A program made the translations under genes and the position numbers. A stretch of 64,000 nucleotides of DNA from Falsiroseomonas selenitidurans (GTDB lineage: Bacteria; Pseudomonadota; Alphaproteobacteria; Acetobacterales; Acetobacteraceae), in NCBI RefSeq assembly GCF_012103215.1, contig NZ_JAAVNE010000001.1:248001-312000 (forward strand), in the 5' to 3' direction. Each line of letters starts with the position of its first letter. Position 1 is the first letter of the stretch. Positions 46,015 to 53,771 of the stretch are shown piece after piece. Below the pieces are notes generated by a model. It saw only the letters and a list, made by a program, of their open reading frames with translations. It had not been told where the DNA came from and did no database searches.

Positions 46015-47088
46015 TCAGCGCAGGAACTTGGTCAGCGAAAGGTCGCCCAGCATGGCCAGCACGCGGTAGCTGGCCTCCAGCTGCGCCTGCGTGCCCTGCA
46101 GCCGCGTGATCGTCTCGGCCAGGTCCACATCCTCCAGGCCGGAGACCTGCTGCTCGATCTGCTGCCCCACCTCCTCGTGGTGCCGTCGCGATTCAGCCAG
46201 GCGCTTCTCCGTCGTGCCCAGCGCGCCGGCTTCCTCCGTCACCCCGGCGAGGCCGGCGCGCAGCGCGCCGATGGCGCCCTGCACCACCTGTGTGAAGTCG
46301 TCGCGATTCGCCGCCTGCTCCGGCCCCAGATTGGCGAGCACGGACAGGCCATACAGCAGGTCGCGCGACCACGACCCGGTGCTGTCCGGATCGGTCGAGG
46401 CATAGGCGGCCGCGTTGCGGTTGGCATAGAGGCCGATCTCGACGGTCACGCCGGCCTCCACCGGAACGGACCGTCGCGGGTCGTCCACCGTCCCCGCCGC
46501 CGCCGCGGTGGCATAGTCCGAAAACGGGGTGACGCCCGGCTCGTTGCTCGCGCCGATCTGCTTCACCGATTCGCGCACCGCGGCGCCGTCGCCTTCGCCC
46601 ATGCCGGCCAGCGCCGCGCGGATCTGCTCGAACATGCCGCTTTCGGTGATGTCGCCGGGCAGCGGCGCATTCGTCAGGTCGGCGCCGCCGAACAGCGCCT
46701 CGCCCCCGAAGCGGTCGTTCAGCAGGCCGGCCACTTCCTGCAGCGCGGTGCGCGCGGATTGCGCCAGCAGCGTCGCATCCGCCGCGTTCACACCGAGCAG
46801 CCCGTTGGCGCTGCCGGAGAAGTCGGTGGCGATCGTCGTCAGGCGCTTCAGCGTCACCTGCGTCGCCGCGGCACGCGACTCGCCGGTCTCGATGGTGCGC
46901 GCCATCACGTCGCGGCGTGCGAGTTCCGCACGCAGGTCGACGGCGCGCCGCGCGGCGGCGCCAAGCCCGGCATAGCTGTCGGCGCGCTGGCCGCCGGCGG
47001 CCTGGCGCATCTGCTCGTTCAGCTTCGCGCGCAGCGTGCCCGACATGCTGGCGGCGCGGTCCATGGCCGGAAACCCGCTTACGTCCAT
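46015..47088 (-). CDS. flgL: Flagellar hook-associated protein 3 (FlgL)
   Basis: This 357-residue flagellin-like junction protein links hook-filament to FlgK. Conserved flagellin N- and C-terminal helices are visible: LRAKLNEQMRQAAGGQRADSYAGLG at the start and LEDVDLAETITRLQGTQAQLEASYRVLAMLGDLSLTKFL at the end. GAGGAG lies about 9 bases before the ATG. It follows flgK by 13 bp, the normal flgK-flgL order. Confidence 0.93.
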   Translation of the reverse strand: MDVSGFPAMDRAASMSGTLRAKLNEQMRQAAGGQRADSYAGLGAAARRAVDLRAELARRDVMARTIETGESRAAATQVTLKRLTTIATDFSGSANGLLGVNAADATLLAQSARTALQEVAGLLNDRFGGEALFGGADLTNAPLPGDITESGMFEQIRAALAGMGEGDGAAVRESVKQIGASNEPGVTPFSDYATAAAAGTVDDPRRSVPVEAGVTVEIGLYANRNAAAYASTDPDSTGSWSRDLLYGLSVLANLGPEQAANRDDFTQVVQGAIGALRAGLAGVTEEAGALGTTEKRLAESRRHHEEVGQQIEQQVSGLEDVDLAETITRLQGTQAQLEASYRVLAMLGDLSLTKFLR

Positions 47089-47101
47089 CGCAGGCTACTC
47101 C

Positions 47102-48589
47102 TCACCGCACCGCCGCCAGCAGGGCATCCCACATGCTCTGCACCACCGACATGATGCGTGCATTCGCCGCATAGGCGTTCTGCAGCGTCACCATCCCGGC
47201 CATCTCCTGGTCCACATCGACGCCCTGCCGCGCCTGCACCAGGCTGGCGAGCTGCGTCGCATTGCCGGCGGAGGCCGTCGCCGCCGTCGCTGCCGCCCCG
47301 GCTTCCGCGGCGTGGGAGGCGGTGACCGCCGCGGCGTAATCGGCCAGCCGCCGCGGCGGCGCGAAGTCGGAGCTGAGATCGCCGCCGGGGCCAAGCCCGC
47401 TGCCGGGGATGGCCGCATGCGCCGTGCCGGCGGCGCGCTCGTCGCCGAAGGCGAAGTTCAGCACGCGGTCCAGCAGCGCGGTGTAGCCGCTCTGCCCGTC
47501 CGGGTTGGGCGGGAAGGCCGGCGTGCCCGGCGTGCCGTCGCGCAGCGTCGCCGGCTCCGACTGCACCTGGGGGGAGACGGTGATGCGCAGCGCGAAGCCG
47601 GGTGCGGCGGCGCTGCCGGTGGCCGGCGGTGCGCCGCCGCCCGGCTCGGTGAACAGCGTCAGGCCCTGTTCACTGAGGCGGCCGGCCAGGGTGGTGGCCA
47701 GCGTGTCCAGCTCCGCGCCCATGCCGGCCAGGATCTCGTCGCGCAGCACCATCCCCTCGCCGATGCGCCCGCCGCGCGGCACGTCGCTCAGCGCCACGCC
47801 GTTCAGCGTCAGCCCGGGCAGCGTGCCGGCGGGGGCGCCGTGATAGGCGCCGGGCGCGGTCAGCGCATCTTCCAGGCCCAGCGGGCTGCCCTCCGGGTCC
47901 AGCGGCAGGATGGCGCCGCCGCGCAGCACCAGCGTCAGCCCGCCATCGCCATTCTGCACCGGCGTGATGTCCAGCAGTTCCGAAAGCCGGCCCAGCGCGG
48001 CGTCGCGCTGGTCCAGCGTATCGGCGCCGTTGCGCCCGGCGGCACGTTCCGCCTTCACCCGCGCATCCAGCCGGGCGATGTCGCGCAGCAGGCCGTTGGC
48101 GGCGTCCACATCCGTGCGCAGCCCGTCCTGCACCGTCTGCCGGCTGCGCGCCACGGCGCCGGCGACCTCGCCCAGACGGTCCACCAGCGTGCCGGCACTG
48201 CGCAGCGTCTCGGCCTGCGCCGCGCTGTCGTCCGGGCCCGCGCGCAGCTGGGTGAACTCGTCGCGCAGCGCACCCACCAGCCCGCCCAGGCTGCTGCCGT
48301 CGGAAGGGTTGCCCTGCAGCTGCGCCAGCGGTGCCAGCGTGTCGCTGCGCAGCTGTGCCGCCGCCGCCTCCCCGCGCGCCGCACGCGCCTCCGCCTGCAG
48401 GCCGAGATCGACATCGCGCTGGATCTCCAGCGTGCGCACGCCGGCCGCCGCGGATTGCTGTCCCGCCGCGGTCTTGCGCGTGTAGCCCTCCACCCCCGCA
48501 TTGGCGACGTTCTGCGACGTCACCTCGATCTGCCGCGTGGTGTGGCGCAGCCCGCTCGTCGCGCGCGCCAGGGCCGCGTCCAGGCTCAT
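47102..48589 (-). CDS. flgK: Flagellar hook-associated protein 1 (FlgK)
   Basis: This 495-residue hook-filament junction protein has the rod/hook N-terminal motif ALARATSGLRHTTRQIEVTSQNVANAGVEGYTRKTA. Its C-terminal FlgK domain ends VDVDQEMAGMVTLQNAYAANARIMSVVQSMWDALLAAVR. The middle domain is shorter than in enterics. It lies upstream of flgL and 111 bp after the Aer-like PAS gene. Confidence 0.95.
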   Translation of the reverse strand: MSLDAALARATSGLRHTTRQIEVTSQNVANAGVEGYTRKTAAGQQSAAAGVRTLEIQRDVDLGLQAEARAARGEAAAAQLRSDTLAPLAQLQGNPSDGSSLGGLVGALRDEFTQLRAGPDDSAAQAETLRSAGTLVDRLGEVAGAVARSRQTVQDGLRTDVDAANGLLRDIARLDARVKAERAAGRNGADTLDQRDAALGRLSELLDITPVQNGDGGLTLVLRGGAILPLDPEGSPLGLEDALTAPGAYHGAPAGTLPGLTLNGVALSDVPRGGRIGEGMVLRDEILAGMGAELDTLATTLAGRLSEQGLTLFTEPGGGAPPATGSAAAPGFALRITVSPQVQSEPATLRDGTPGTPAFPPNPDGQSGYTALLDRVLNFAFGDERAAGTAHAAIPGSGLGPGGDLSSDFAPPRRLADYAAAVTASHAAEAGAAATAATASAGNATQLASLVQARQGVDVDQEMAGMVTLQNAYAANARIMSVVQSMWDALLAAVR

Positions 48590-48700
48590 GCGGCCTCGCG
48601 CCGCCGCACCATGGCCGGAAAACCCCGCCGGCCGGCCGGCAGGGCCAGCCCGCCGGCCGCCTCGATCGTGGCGTCGGGCGCGCGCAGATCGGCCCGGGGG

Positions 48701-49228
48701 CTAGAGCGAAAAGGCGAAGGCGTCATAAGGCACCCCCCTTTCGCGCATCATCTGCGCGAACAGCCGGCTGCCGGCCTCGAGCCCGGCGCGGTGATCGGCA
48801 TGGCGCCGTTCCTCCTCCACCAGGCGGCGGTAGACCGGCTCGATCCGCGCCACCTGCGCCGCATCCGGCTTGCGTCGGTTGGAGTGGTAGCCCACCAGAC
48901 GCCCGGCGCCGTCACGGCTCAGCGTCACATGCGCGAAGACCCAGTAGTGGTCGCCATTGCTCGCCAGGTTGCAGACATAGCCGAAGAACTCGCCGTCCCT
49001 GCCGATGGTCTCCCACATCAGGCGGAAGACGCTGCGCGGCATGGCGGGGTGGCGGATCAGGCTGTGCGGCTCGCCCAGCGCCTCGCGCAGGCTGAGATGC
49101 GAGACGCGCAGGAACACCTCGTTCGCATAGGTGATGCGGCCGGTCGGATCGGTCTTGGTGACGATGAACTCGTCGTCGCGCAGCGGGCTTTCGCGGCCGG
49201 TCGGATCGGGTCTCTTGCTCGTCGCCAC
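48701..49228 (-). CDS. Aer-like PAS domain protein (stand-alone)
   Basis: This 175-residue PAS protein resembles the FAD-binding PAS of the aerotaxis receptor Aer: DDEFIVTKTDPTGRITYANEVFLRVSHLSLREALGEPHSLIRHPAMPRSVF … GEFFGYVCNLASNGDHYWVFAHVT. It lacks the HAMP and methyl-accepting domains of Aer, ending in a helical tail. The start is GTG with GGAGG 8 bases upstream. It sits just before flgK-flgL on the same strand, so it may feed redox state into motility. Confidence 0.85.
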   Translation of the reverse strand: MATSKRPDPTGRESPLRDDEFIVTKTDPTGRITYANEVFLRVSHLSLREALGEPHSLIRHPAMPRSVFRLMWETIGRDGEFFGYVCNLASNGDHYWVFAHVTLSRDGAGRLVGYHSNRRKPDAAQVARIEPVYRRLVEEERRHADHRAGLEAGSRLFAQMMRERGVPYDAFAFSL

Positions 49229-49304
49229 GCGGGGGTCCTCCGGCGCCCGGCCGGCGGCGCCATGCCAGGCCGGGCAACAAGACCGCGAGGCTGTGACCAG
49301 GAGA

Positions 49305-51155
49305 TTAACCGCGCGGCACGCCGTCAAGCATTCCTGCAGCGGTGGCCGGACGGAAGCGCAGGGTGAAGACCGCGCCCTCCGGCCCGTTCGCCGCGGCGAT
49401 CCCGCCGCCGAAGCTGCGCATCGTCGCATGGCACAGCGAAAGCCCGAGCCCGGTGCCGCGATCCGGCGGCTTGGTGGTGAAGAAGGGCTCGAACAGCCTC
49501 TCGAGATGCGGCTCCGGGATGCCGCCGCCGGTGTCGGACACCGTCATCACCACCGCCTCCTCCTGCATCCGGGCGGCGATGGTGATGCGGCCGGTGGCGC
49601 CCTCGGCCGGGGCCGTCTCACGGATGGCGTCGCGCGCATTCACCAGCAGGTTGACGATCGCCTGTTCCAGCGGCACCAGCCGCGCCATCACCGGCGGCAG
49701 GCGGGGGACGAGTTCCACCAGCAGCACGATGCCGGCCGAAGCCAGCGCGCCATGCGCCAGCACCGTCGCCCCCTCGATCGCCGCGGCCAGGTCCACCGGC
49801 TCCGGCTCGCCCTCATCCGGCCGCCCGAACAGCCGCAGGTGGTCGACGATCTCCCGCGCCCGCTTGGCCTGGCTGCCGATGCGCGCCAGCCGCTCGCTGA
49901 CGCTCGGCAGCGCCTCCGCGCCGCGGCCGCGCAGCGCGCGCATGGCATTGTCGGCAGCCAGCGACATCACCGCCAGCGGCTGGTTCAGCTCATGCGCCAG
50001 GCCGGTCGCCATCTCGCCCAGCGTGGTCAGGCGGCCGGCGGATTGCAGCCGCGCCTGCATCTGCCGTTGCTCCGTGATGTCGGCCATGTAGCCGATGATC
50101 TCCACCCCGCCATCCGGCAGGCGGTCGACCACGCGCATCGAATCGCGCACCCAGATCCAGCCGCCATCGGCGCGGCGCAGGCGGAACTCGCGATTCGCTT
50201 CGCCGGAAGCGGCCACGCTGCGGAAGAAGGCGGGCTGGCCGGCATGCTCCTCCGCCTCCAGCAGCGCGGCGCGGTCCGGCATGCCGAGCAGCGTCTCCGC
50301 CGGCCAGCCGATCACGCGCATCGCGCTGTCGCTGGCGTGGCGCAGCAGGAAGCGGCCGGCGGCGTCGATCTCACCGCCGTAGATCAGCGCCGGCAGGCCG
50401 GCGATGCGCCGCGCATAGGCCGCCTTGGCGGCCTCCGCCAGGCCGCGCTCGGCTTCCGCCCGCGCCGCGGCACGTCGCGTGGCCTCCTGCGTGCGCAGCT
50501 GCGCGCCGGCGTTGTTGATTGCCTCCGCCGCCTGCTGGAAGGCGCCCTGCAGGCCGCGCAGCAGCACGGTGCGGTGGAAGCGCCCATCGGCCGCGGCGGC
50601 GGAGGCCCCGCCCGCTTCGCGCACGAAGGCGTCCGTCACGTCCAGCAGCGCGTTCACCGCGCGGTGCAGGTCGCCCACCGCGCCCGGTTCCGGCAGGTGG
50701 ACGATGCGGCGTTCGAGGTCGCCGGAGGCCGCTGCGCGCGCCACCGCGGCCATGCCGCGCAGGGCCCGCTTGCCGGCCCGCAGGCCGCTGGCGGCCAGCA
50801 GCAGGGCGGCGAGGCAGGCCGCCAGCAACAGGCCGGGGAGGACCGGCGCGAGGCCCGGCTGCAGCAGCGCCACCAGGGCCAGCAGCGCCGCACCGGAGCC
50901 CAGGGCCAGCAGCGGGCCGACATCGGCCAGCGAGGGTCCGTCCCTGCGGCAGGGCAGGCCGGCCGGCGCCGGCAGGGCCCGCTGAAGCAGGCCCCACGAC
51001 CAGACCCGAGGTCGGCCCTGCGGCCTGTCCCGCTTCCGGAGGGACGGGCGGCGCGGCACTTCGGGCACCTCCCCTGCGTCGCGGGCCAGAGGCCGTCGCC
51101 CGGCGGCGGCGAGGGCCATGCCCCCGGGCGGGCCGGAGGGGGGCTGGCCCGTCAT
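49305..51155 (-). CDS. Sensor histidine kinase with PAS domain (paralogue A)
   Basis: This kinase (up to 616 residues; the start is uncertain and may be internal) has two adjacent membrane helices (about 78-122) and a HAMP-like linker. A helical region is followed by a PAS domain (about 265-375; RRADGGWIWVRDSMRVVDRLPDGGVEIIGYMADITE), a HisKA domain with His388 in AHELNQPLAVMSLAADNAMRALR, and an HATPase domain with VSDTGGGIPEPHLERLFEPFFTTKPPDRGTGLGLSLC. From the PAS domain on it is very similar to the kinase at 53.8-56.0 kb. No receiver is fused; the partner may be one of the nearby regulators. Confidence 0.88.
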   Translation of the reverse strand: MTGQPPSGPPGGMALAAAGRRPLARDAGEVPEVPRRPSLRKRDRPQGRPRVWSWGLLQRALPAPAGLPCRRDGPSLADVGPLLALGSGAALLALVALLQPGLAPVLPGLLLAACLAALLLAASGLRAGKRALRGMAAVARAAASGDLERRIVHLPEPGAVGDLHRAVNALLDVTDAFVREAGGASAAAADGRFHRTVLLRGLQGAFQQAAEAINNAGAQLRTQEATRRAAARAEAERGLAEAAKAAYARRIAGLPALIYGGEIDAAGRFLLRHASDSAMRVIGWPAETLLGMPDRAALLEAEEHAGQPAFFRSVAASGEANREFRLRRADGGWIWVRDSMRVVDRLPDGGVEIIGYMADITEQRQMQARLQSAGRLTTLGEMATGLAHELNQPLAVMSLAADNAMRALRGRGAEALPSVSERLARIGSQAKRAREIVDHLRLFGRPDEGEPEPVDLAAAIEGATVLAHGALASAGIVLLVELVPRLPPVMARLVPLEQAIVNLLVNARDAIRETAPAEGATGRITIAARMQEEAVVMTVSDTGGGIPEPHLERLFEPFFTTKPPDRGTGLGLSLCHATMRSFGGGIAAANGPEGAVFTLRFRPATAAGMLDGVPRG

Positions 51156-51337
51156 CGCCGCGCGGTGCCGCGCATCATGCCGGGGAATGTCCGCACCCGG
51201 CGTTTGCTCCAGCCGCGCCTGCCATCCTCAGCTTCCCTTCGCCAGCACCGCCCGGATCCGCCCGCCGCGGCCGAGGGGCTGCATGGCGCGACTTTGTCGC
51301 TCGCCACTGAACGGGGCGGCCCGGCGCGACCTCGCCC

Positions 51338-52519
51338 TCATGCGCCGCAGGCAGGCGCGTGCGGCGGGGCACCGGGCATTTCCGCCCGCGCCATGCGGGC
51401 CAGCATCACCAGCGCCGCCGCGTAATAATCCGGCGCCTGCTGCAGCGCCGGCCATGCCGACGCGGCGCCGCCGGTCGCCGCCTGGCTCAGCGCGGCGATC
51501 GCGCGCACCCCGGCATGGCCGGCATAGGGCGAGAGCGCGCCGCTGCGCAGATCGGCCCAGGCCGGCAGGCTCTCCGGCCGCGCCTGCGCCCAGAACCGCG
51601 CCGCCGCCACCAGGCCCGGCGCCTCGTTCTGCCCGGCCCAGGCCAGGAACAGCGGCACGCGGATCGCGTCCCAGGAGAAGCGCGCCGGCCAGCCGGTGGC
51701 GGGGCTCAGCCGGCCGGTCGCGGCATCCACCATCAGCCAGTCCGGCGGCAGGCCCCAGCGGCCGAAGCGCGCCTGCGCCAGCAGGGCGCGGCCATCCGCC
51801 TCGACCGCCGCCAATGCGCCGGCGCCGGCCAGCGGCGCCAGGGCGCGCAGCGCCGGCAGGTTGTAGTAGGAGAGGTTAACCACGCAGCCCTGCGCCCGGG
51901 TGAACCCTGCCGCGCCCGGCAGCAGCAGGATGCGGTCCGCCACGGTGCGGGTGCACAGCGCCAGGATGTCCGCGACGATGCCGGAAGCCAGGCGGCGCCA
52001 GGCCGGCACCTCCCACCGCGCCGCCGCGCGCTGCAACGCCCAGGCGATGGCCAGGTCGCCATCGGTGGCGTTGTTGAGGTCGGAAACCGGGTTGCTGTCA
52101 TAGGGCGCCCAGCGCCAGGCGGCGAGCCGGTCCGAAGGCCGCGCCAGGGCGGAGATCGTCCAATGCAGCATGCGCTCGAAGCTGTCGCGGTCCCCGGCCC
52201 ATTCGGCCAGCAGCATTCCGAAGCCCTGGCCCTCGGAATGCGAGACATTGGCATTGCCGGTATCCACCACCCGCCCATCCGCCGCCAGGAAGCGCTGGCG
52301 GAACACCGCCCATTCCGCCCGGTCCGCCGCACTGCCCGAGGAAGCCCGGGGCGCCAGGGCCGGCAGCGCCGGCATCGGCGTGGCCTGCGGCGCCTGCGCC
52401 AGGCGCGGGCCGAGCATCGTGCCGGCGACCCCAAGGCCCAGCAGCGCCGCCAGCACGCCACGACGGCCTTGCGGGTAGGGTGATTGGAGCGGAATGGGCA
52501 GACCGGCGGGACGCAGCAC
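51338..52519 (-). CDS. Glycoside hydrolase family 8 endoglucanase (BcsZ/CMCax-like)
   Basis: This 393-residue exported GH8 enzyme hydrolyses beta-1,4-glucan. A twin-arginine-like N-terminus (GRRGVLAALLGLG) precedes the catalytic domain. Glu96 in SHSEGQGFGMLLAEW is the general acid, and Asp153/Asp155 in NATDGDLAIAWAL is the expected acidic pair. In Acetobacteraceae the related CMCax is needed for cellulose synthesis. No bcsA/B genes are in the window, so it is an orphan, set among signalling genes. The start is GTG with GAGG 6 bases upstream. Confidence 0.88.
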   Translation of the reverse strand: MLRPAGLPIPLQSPYPQGRRGVLAALLGLGVAGTMLGPRLAQAPQATPMPALPALAPRASSGSAADRAEWAVFRQRFLAADGRVVDTGNANVSHSEGQGFGMLLAEWAGDRDSFERMLHWTISALARPSDRLAAWRWAPYDSNPVSDLNNATDGDLAIAWALQRAAARWEVPAWRRLASGIVADILALCTRTVADRILLLPGAAGFTRAQGCVVNLSYYNLPALRALAPLAGAGALAAVEADGRALLAQARFGRWGLPPDWLMVDAATGRLSPATGWPARFSWDAIRVPLFLAWAGQNEAPGLVAAARFWAQARPESLPAWADLRSGALSPYAGHAGVRAIAALSQAATGGAASAWPALQQAPDYYAAALVMLARMARAEMPGAPPHAPACGA

Positions 52520-52767
52520 CTGGAACCTCGATACGATCGGCGGCCCGCCGCAACAGGGCGGGCACGGGGCCGATCATCGGCCAGGCGGCAGGGCAAAGCC
52601 TGTCGGGTTAGGTCAGGAAGGATCGTCCAGCGCCGACATCGCCTGACCTTTGCCGGCACCGCCGGCAGGGCGTGCCGGCGCGCGGCCGTGGGGCATCCCA
52701 GCCTGGCGGGATCGCTGCGCGGCGGCGCCGGCCGGGCTTCGCCGGCGCCGGCCTGCGCGCCAGGCGC

Positions 52768-53544
52768 TCAGGCGGCTTCGGCCCAGACCTTGGCCGGCAC
52801 CGTCAGGCGGCTGGGGCGGCGCAGCTTGCCGTCGGCGAAGCGGGCGCGTGCCGCCTCGATCGCCGCCGGCGGCGGCTCCTCCGCCATGTAGCCGCGGCCC
52901 CAGGCCGTGCGGATGAATTCCGCCGCGCCGGCGGCGGCCAGCTTACGGCGCACCTTGCAGATGAAGACATCGAGCGTCCGGCTGTCCGGCCCCTCCTCCG
53001 TGCCATACAGGCGCGACAGGAAATCCGCCTTCGTCACCAGGTTGCCGCGACGCAGGAACAGCATCTCCATCACGTCGTATTCGCGGCGGGTGATCCGCAA
53101 CTCGCGCCCATCGACCGTGATCACCATCCGGGCCTGGTTCAGGGTGACGTTGCCGATGCTGATCCAGGCGCTCAGATGCCCCAGCATCCGGCGCTGCAGG
53201 GACCGCAGCCGCACCACCAGGGACATCATGGGCATCGGCGCCAGCAGCACGTCGTCGGCGCCGGCATCCAGGCCCTCGGCCTCCTGCTCCGGCGTCGCGG
53301 CGCCCACCAGCATGACCAGCGGGATGCCAAGGCGCTGCCGCGCCAGGTTGCGCAGCGCGCACAGCACATGCGGCGCCAGGCTGGCGGATTCGATCAGCAC
53401 GGCATCGAAGGGGCCGGATTGGCGAGCGGTTTCGCAGGGGTCCTCGTCCAGGCCGACCAGATCCGCCATCAGGCCTTCATGCGCCAGGGAGCTGCGGAGC
53501 CGCTGGCCGGAAAGGGGGTTGGAGGCCACGACCAGAATGCGCAT
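52768..53544 (-). CDS. CtrA-like regulator with Glu in place of phospho-acceptor Asp
   Basis: This 258-residue regulator ends in a CtrA-type winged helix (RREYDVMEMLFLRRGNLVTKADFLSRLYG … RTLDVFICKVRRKLAAAG … TAWGRGYMAEEP). The receiver-like domain has Glu52 (FDAVLIESA) where CtrA has its phosphorylated Asp51, lacks the acidic pair (ILVVASNPL), and has Ala for Lys (DDVLLAPMP). The Glu may mimic a phosphorylated state. It is a clear paralogue of the regulators at 43.7 and 59.6 kb. AGGAA eight bases before the ATG supports this start. A 227-base, less G+C-rich gap upstream probably holds its promoter. Confidence 0.88.
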   Translation of the reverse strand: MRILVVASNPLSGQRLRSSLAHEGLMADLVGLDEDPCETARQSGPFDAVLIESASLAPHVLCALRNLARQRLGIPLVMLVGAATPEQEAEGLDAGADDVLLAPMPMMSLVVRLRSLQRRMLGHLSAWISIGNVTLNQARMVITVDGRELRITRREYDVMEMLFLRRGNLVTKADFLSRLYGTEEGPDSRTLDVFICKVRRKLAAAGAAEFIRTAWGRGYMAEEPPPAAIEAARARFADGKLRRPSRLTVPAKVWAEAA

Positions 53545-53771
53545 CGGTAGGTTCCTTGCGATTTTCGCTGGGCAACGGACGGAGGGGGGAGGTTTTGTCC
53601 GTGGCACTGTCTCTGCATTCACATCTTCGTTAAGAAGGTGCGGCGGCTCCAGTCAGCAATCGTAAGGGTTGATCCGACTTTGTCGCGCCACAACCATGAC
53701 GAAAGTCCAGATTTCGCGACTTGGTCCGCAGGTTGTGCGCCGCACGAGGATTCACCCGCTTCGGTGGGCGC

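Noticed and set aside
49305..49310. CtrA half-site TTAACC upstream of the Aer-like PAS gene
   Set aside because: The TTA is the complement of the kinase stop codon TAA, and no second TTAA half-site stands at the right spacing.
53630..53634. TTAAG near the Glu52 regulator as a CtrA site
   Set aside because: Only one half-site is present; no TTAA-N7-TTAA arrangement was found here or in the other intergenic regions examined.
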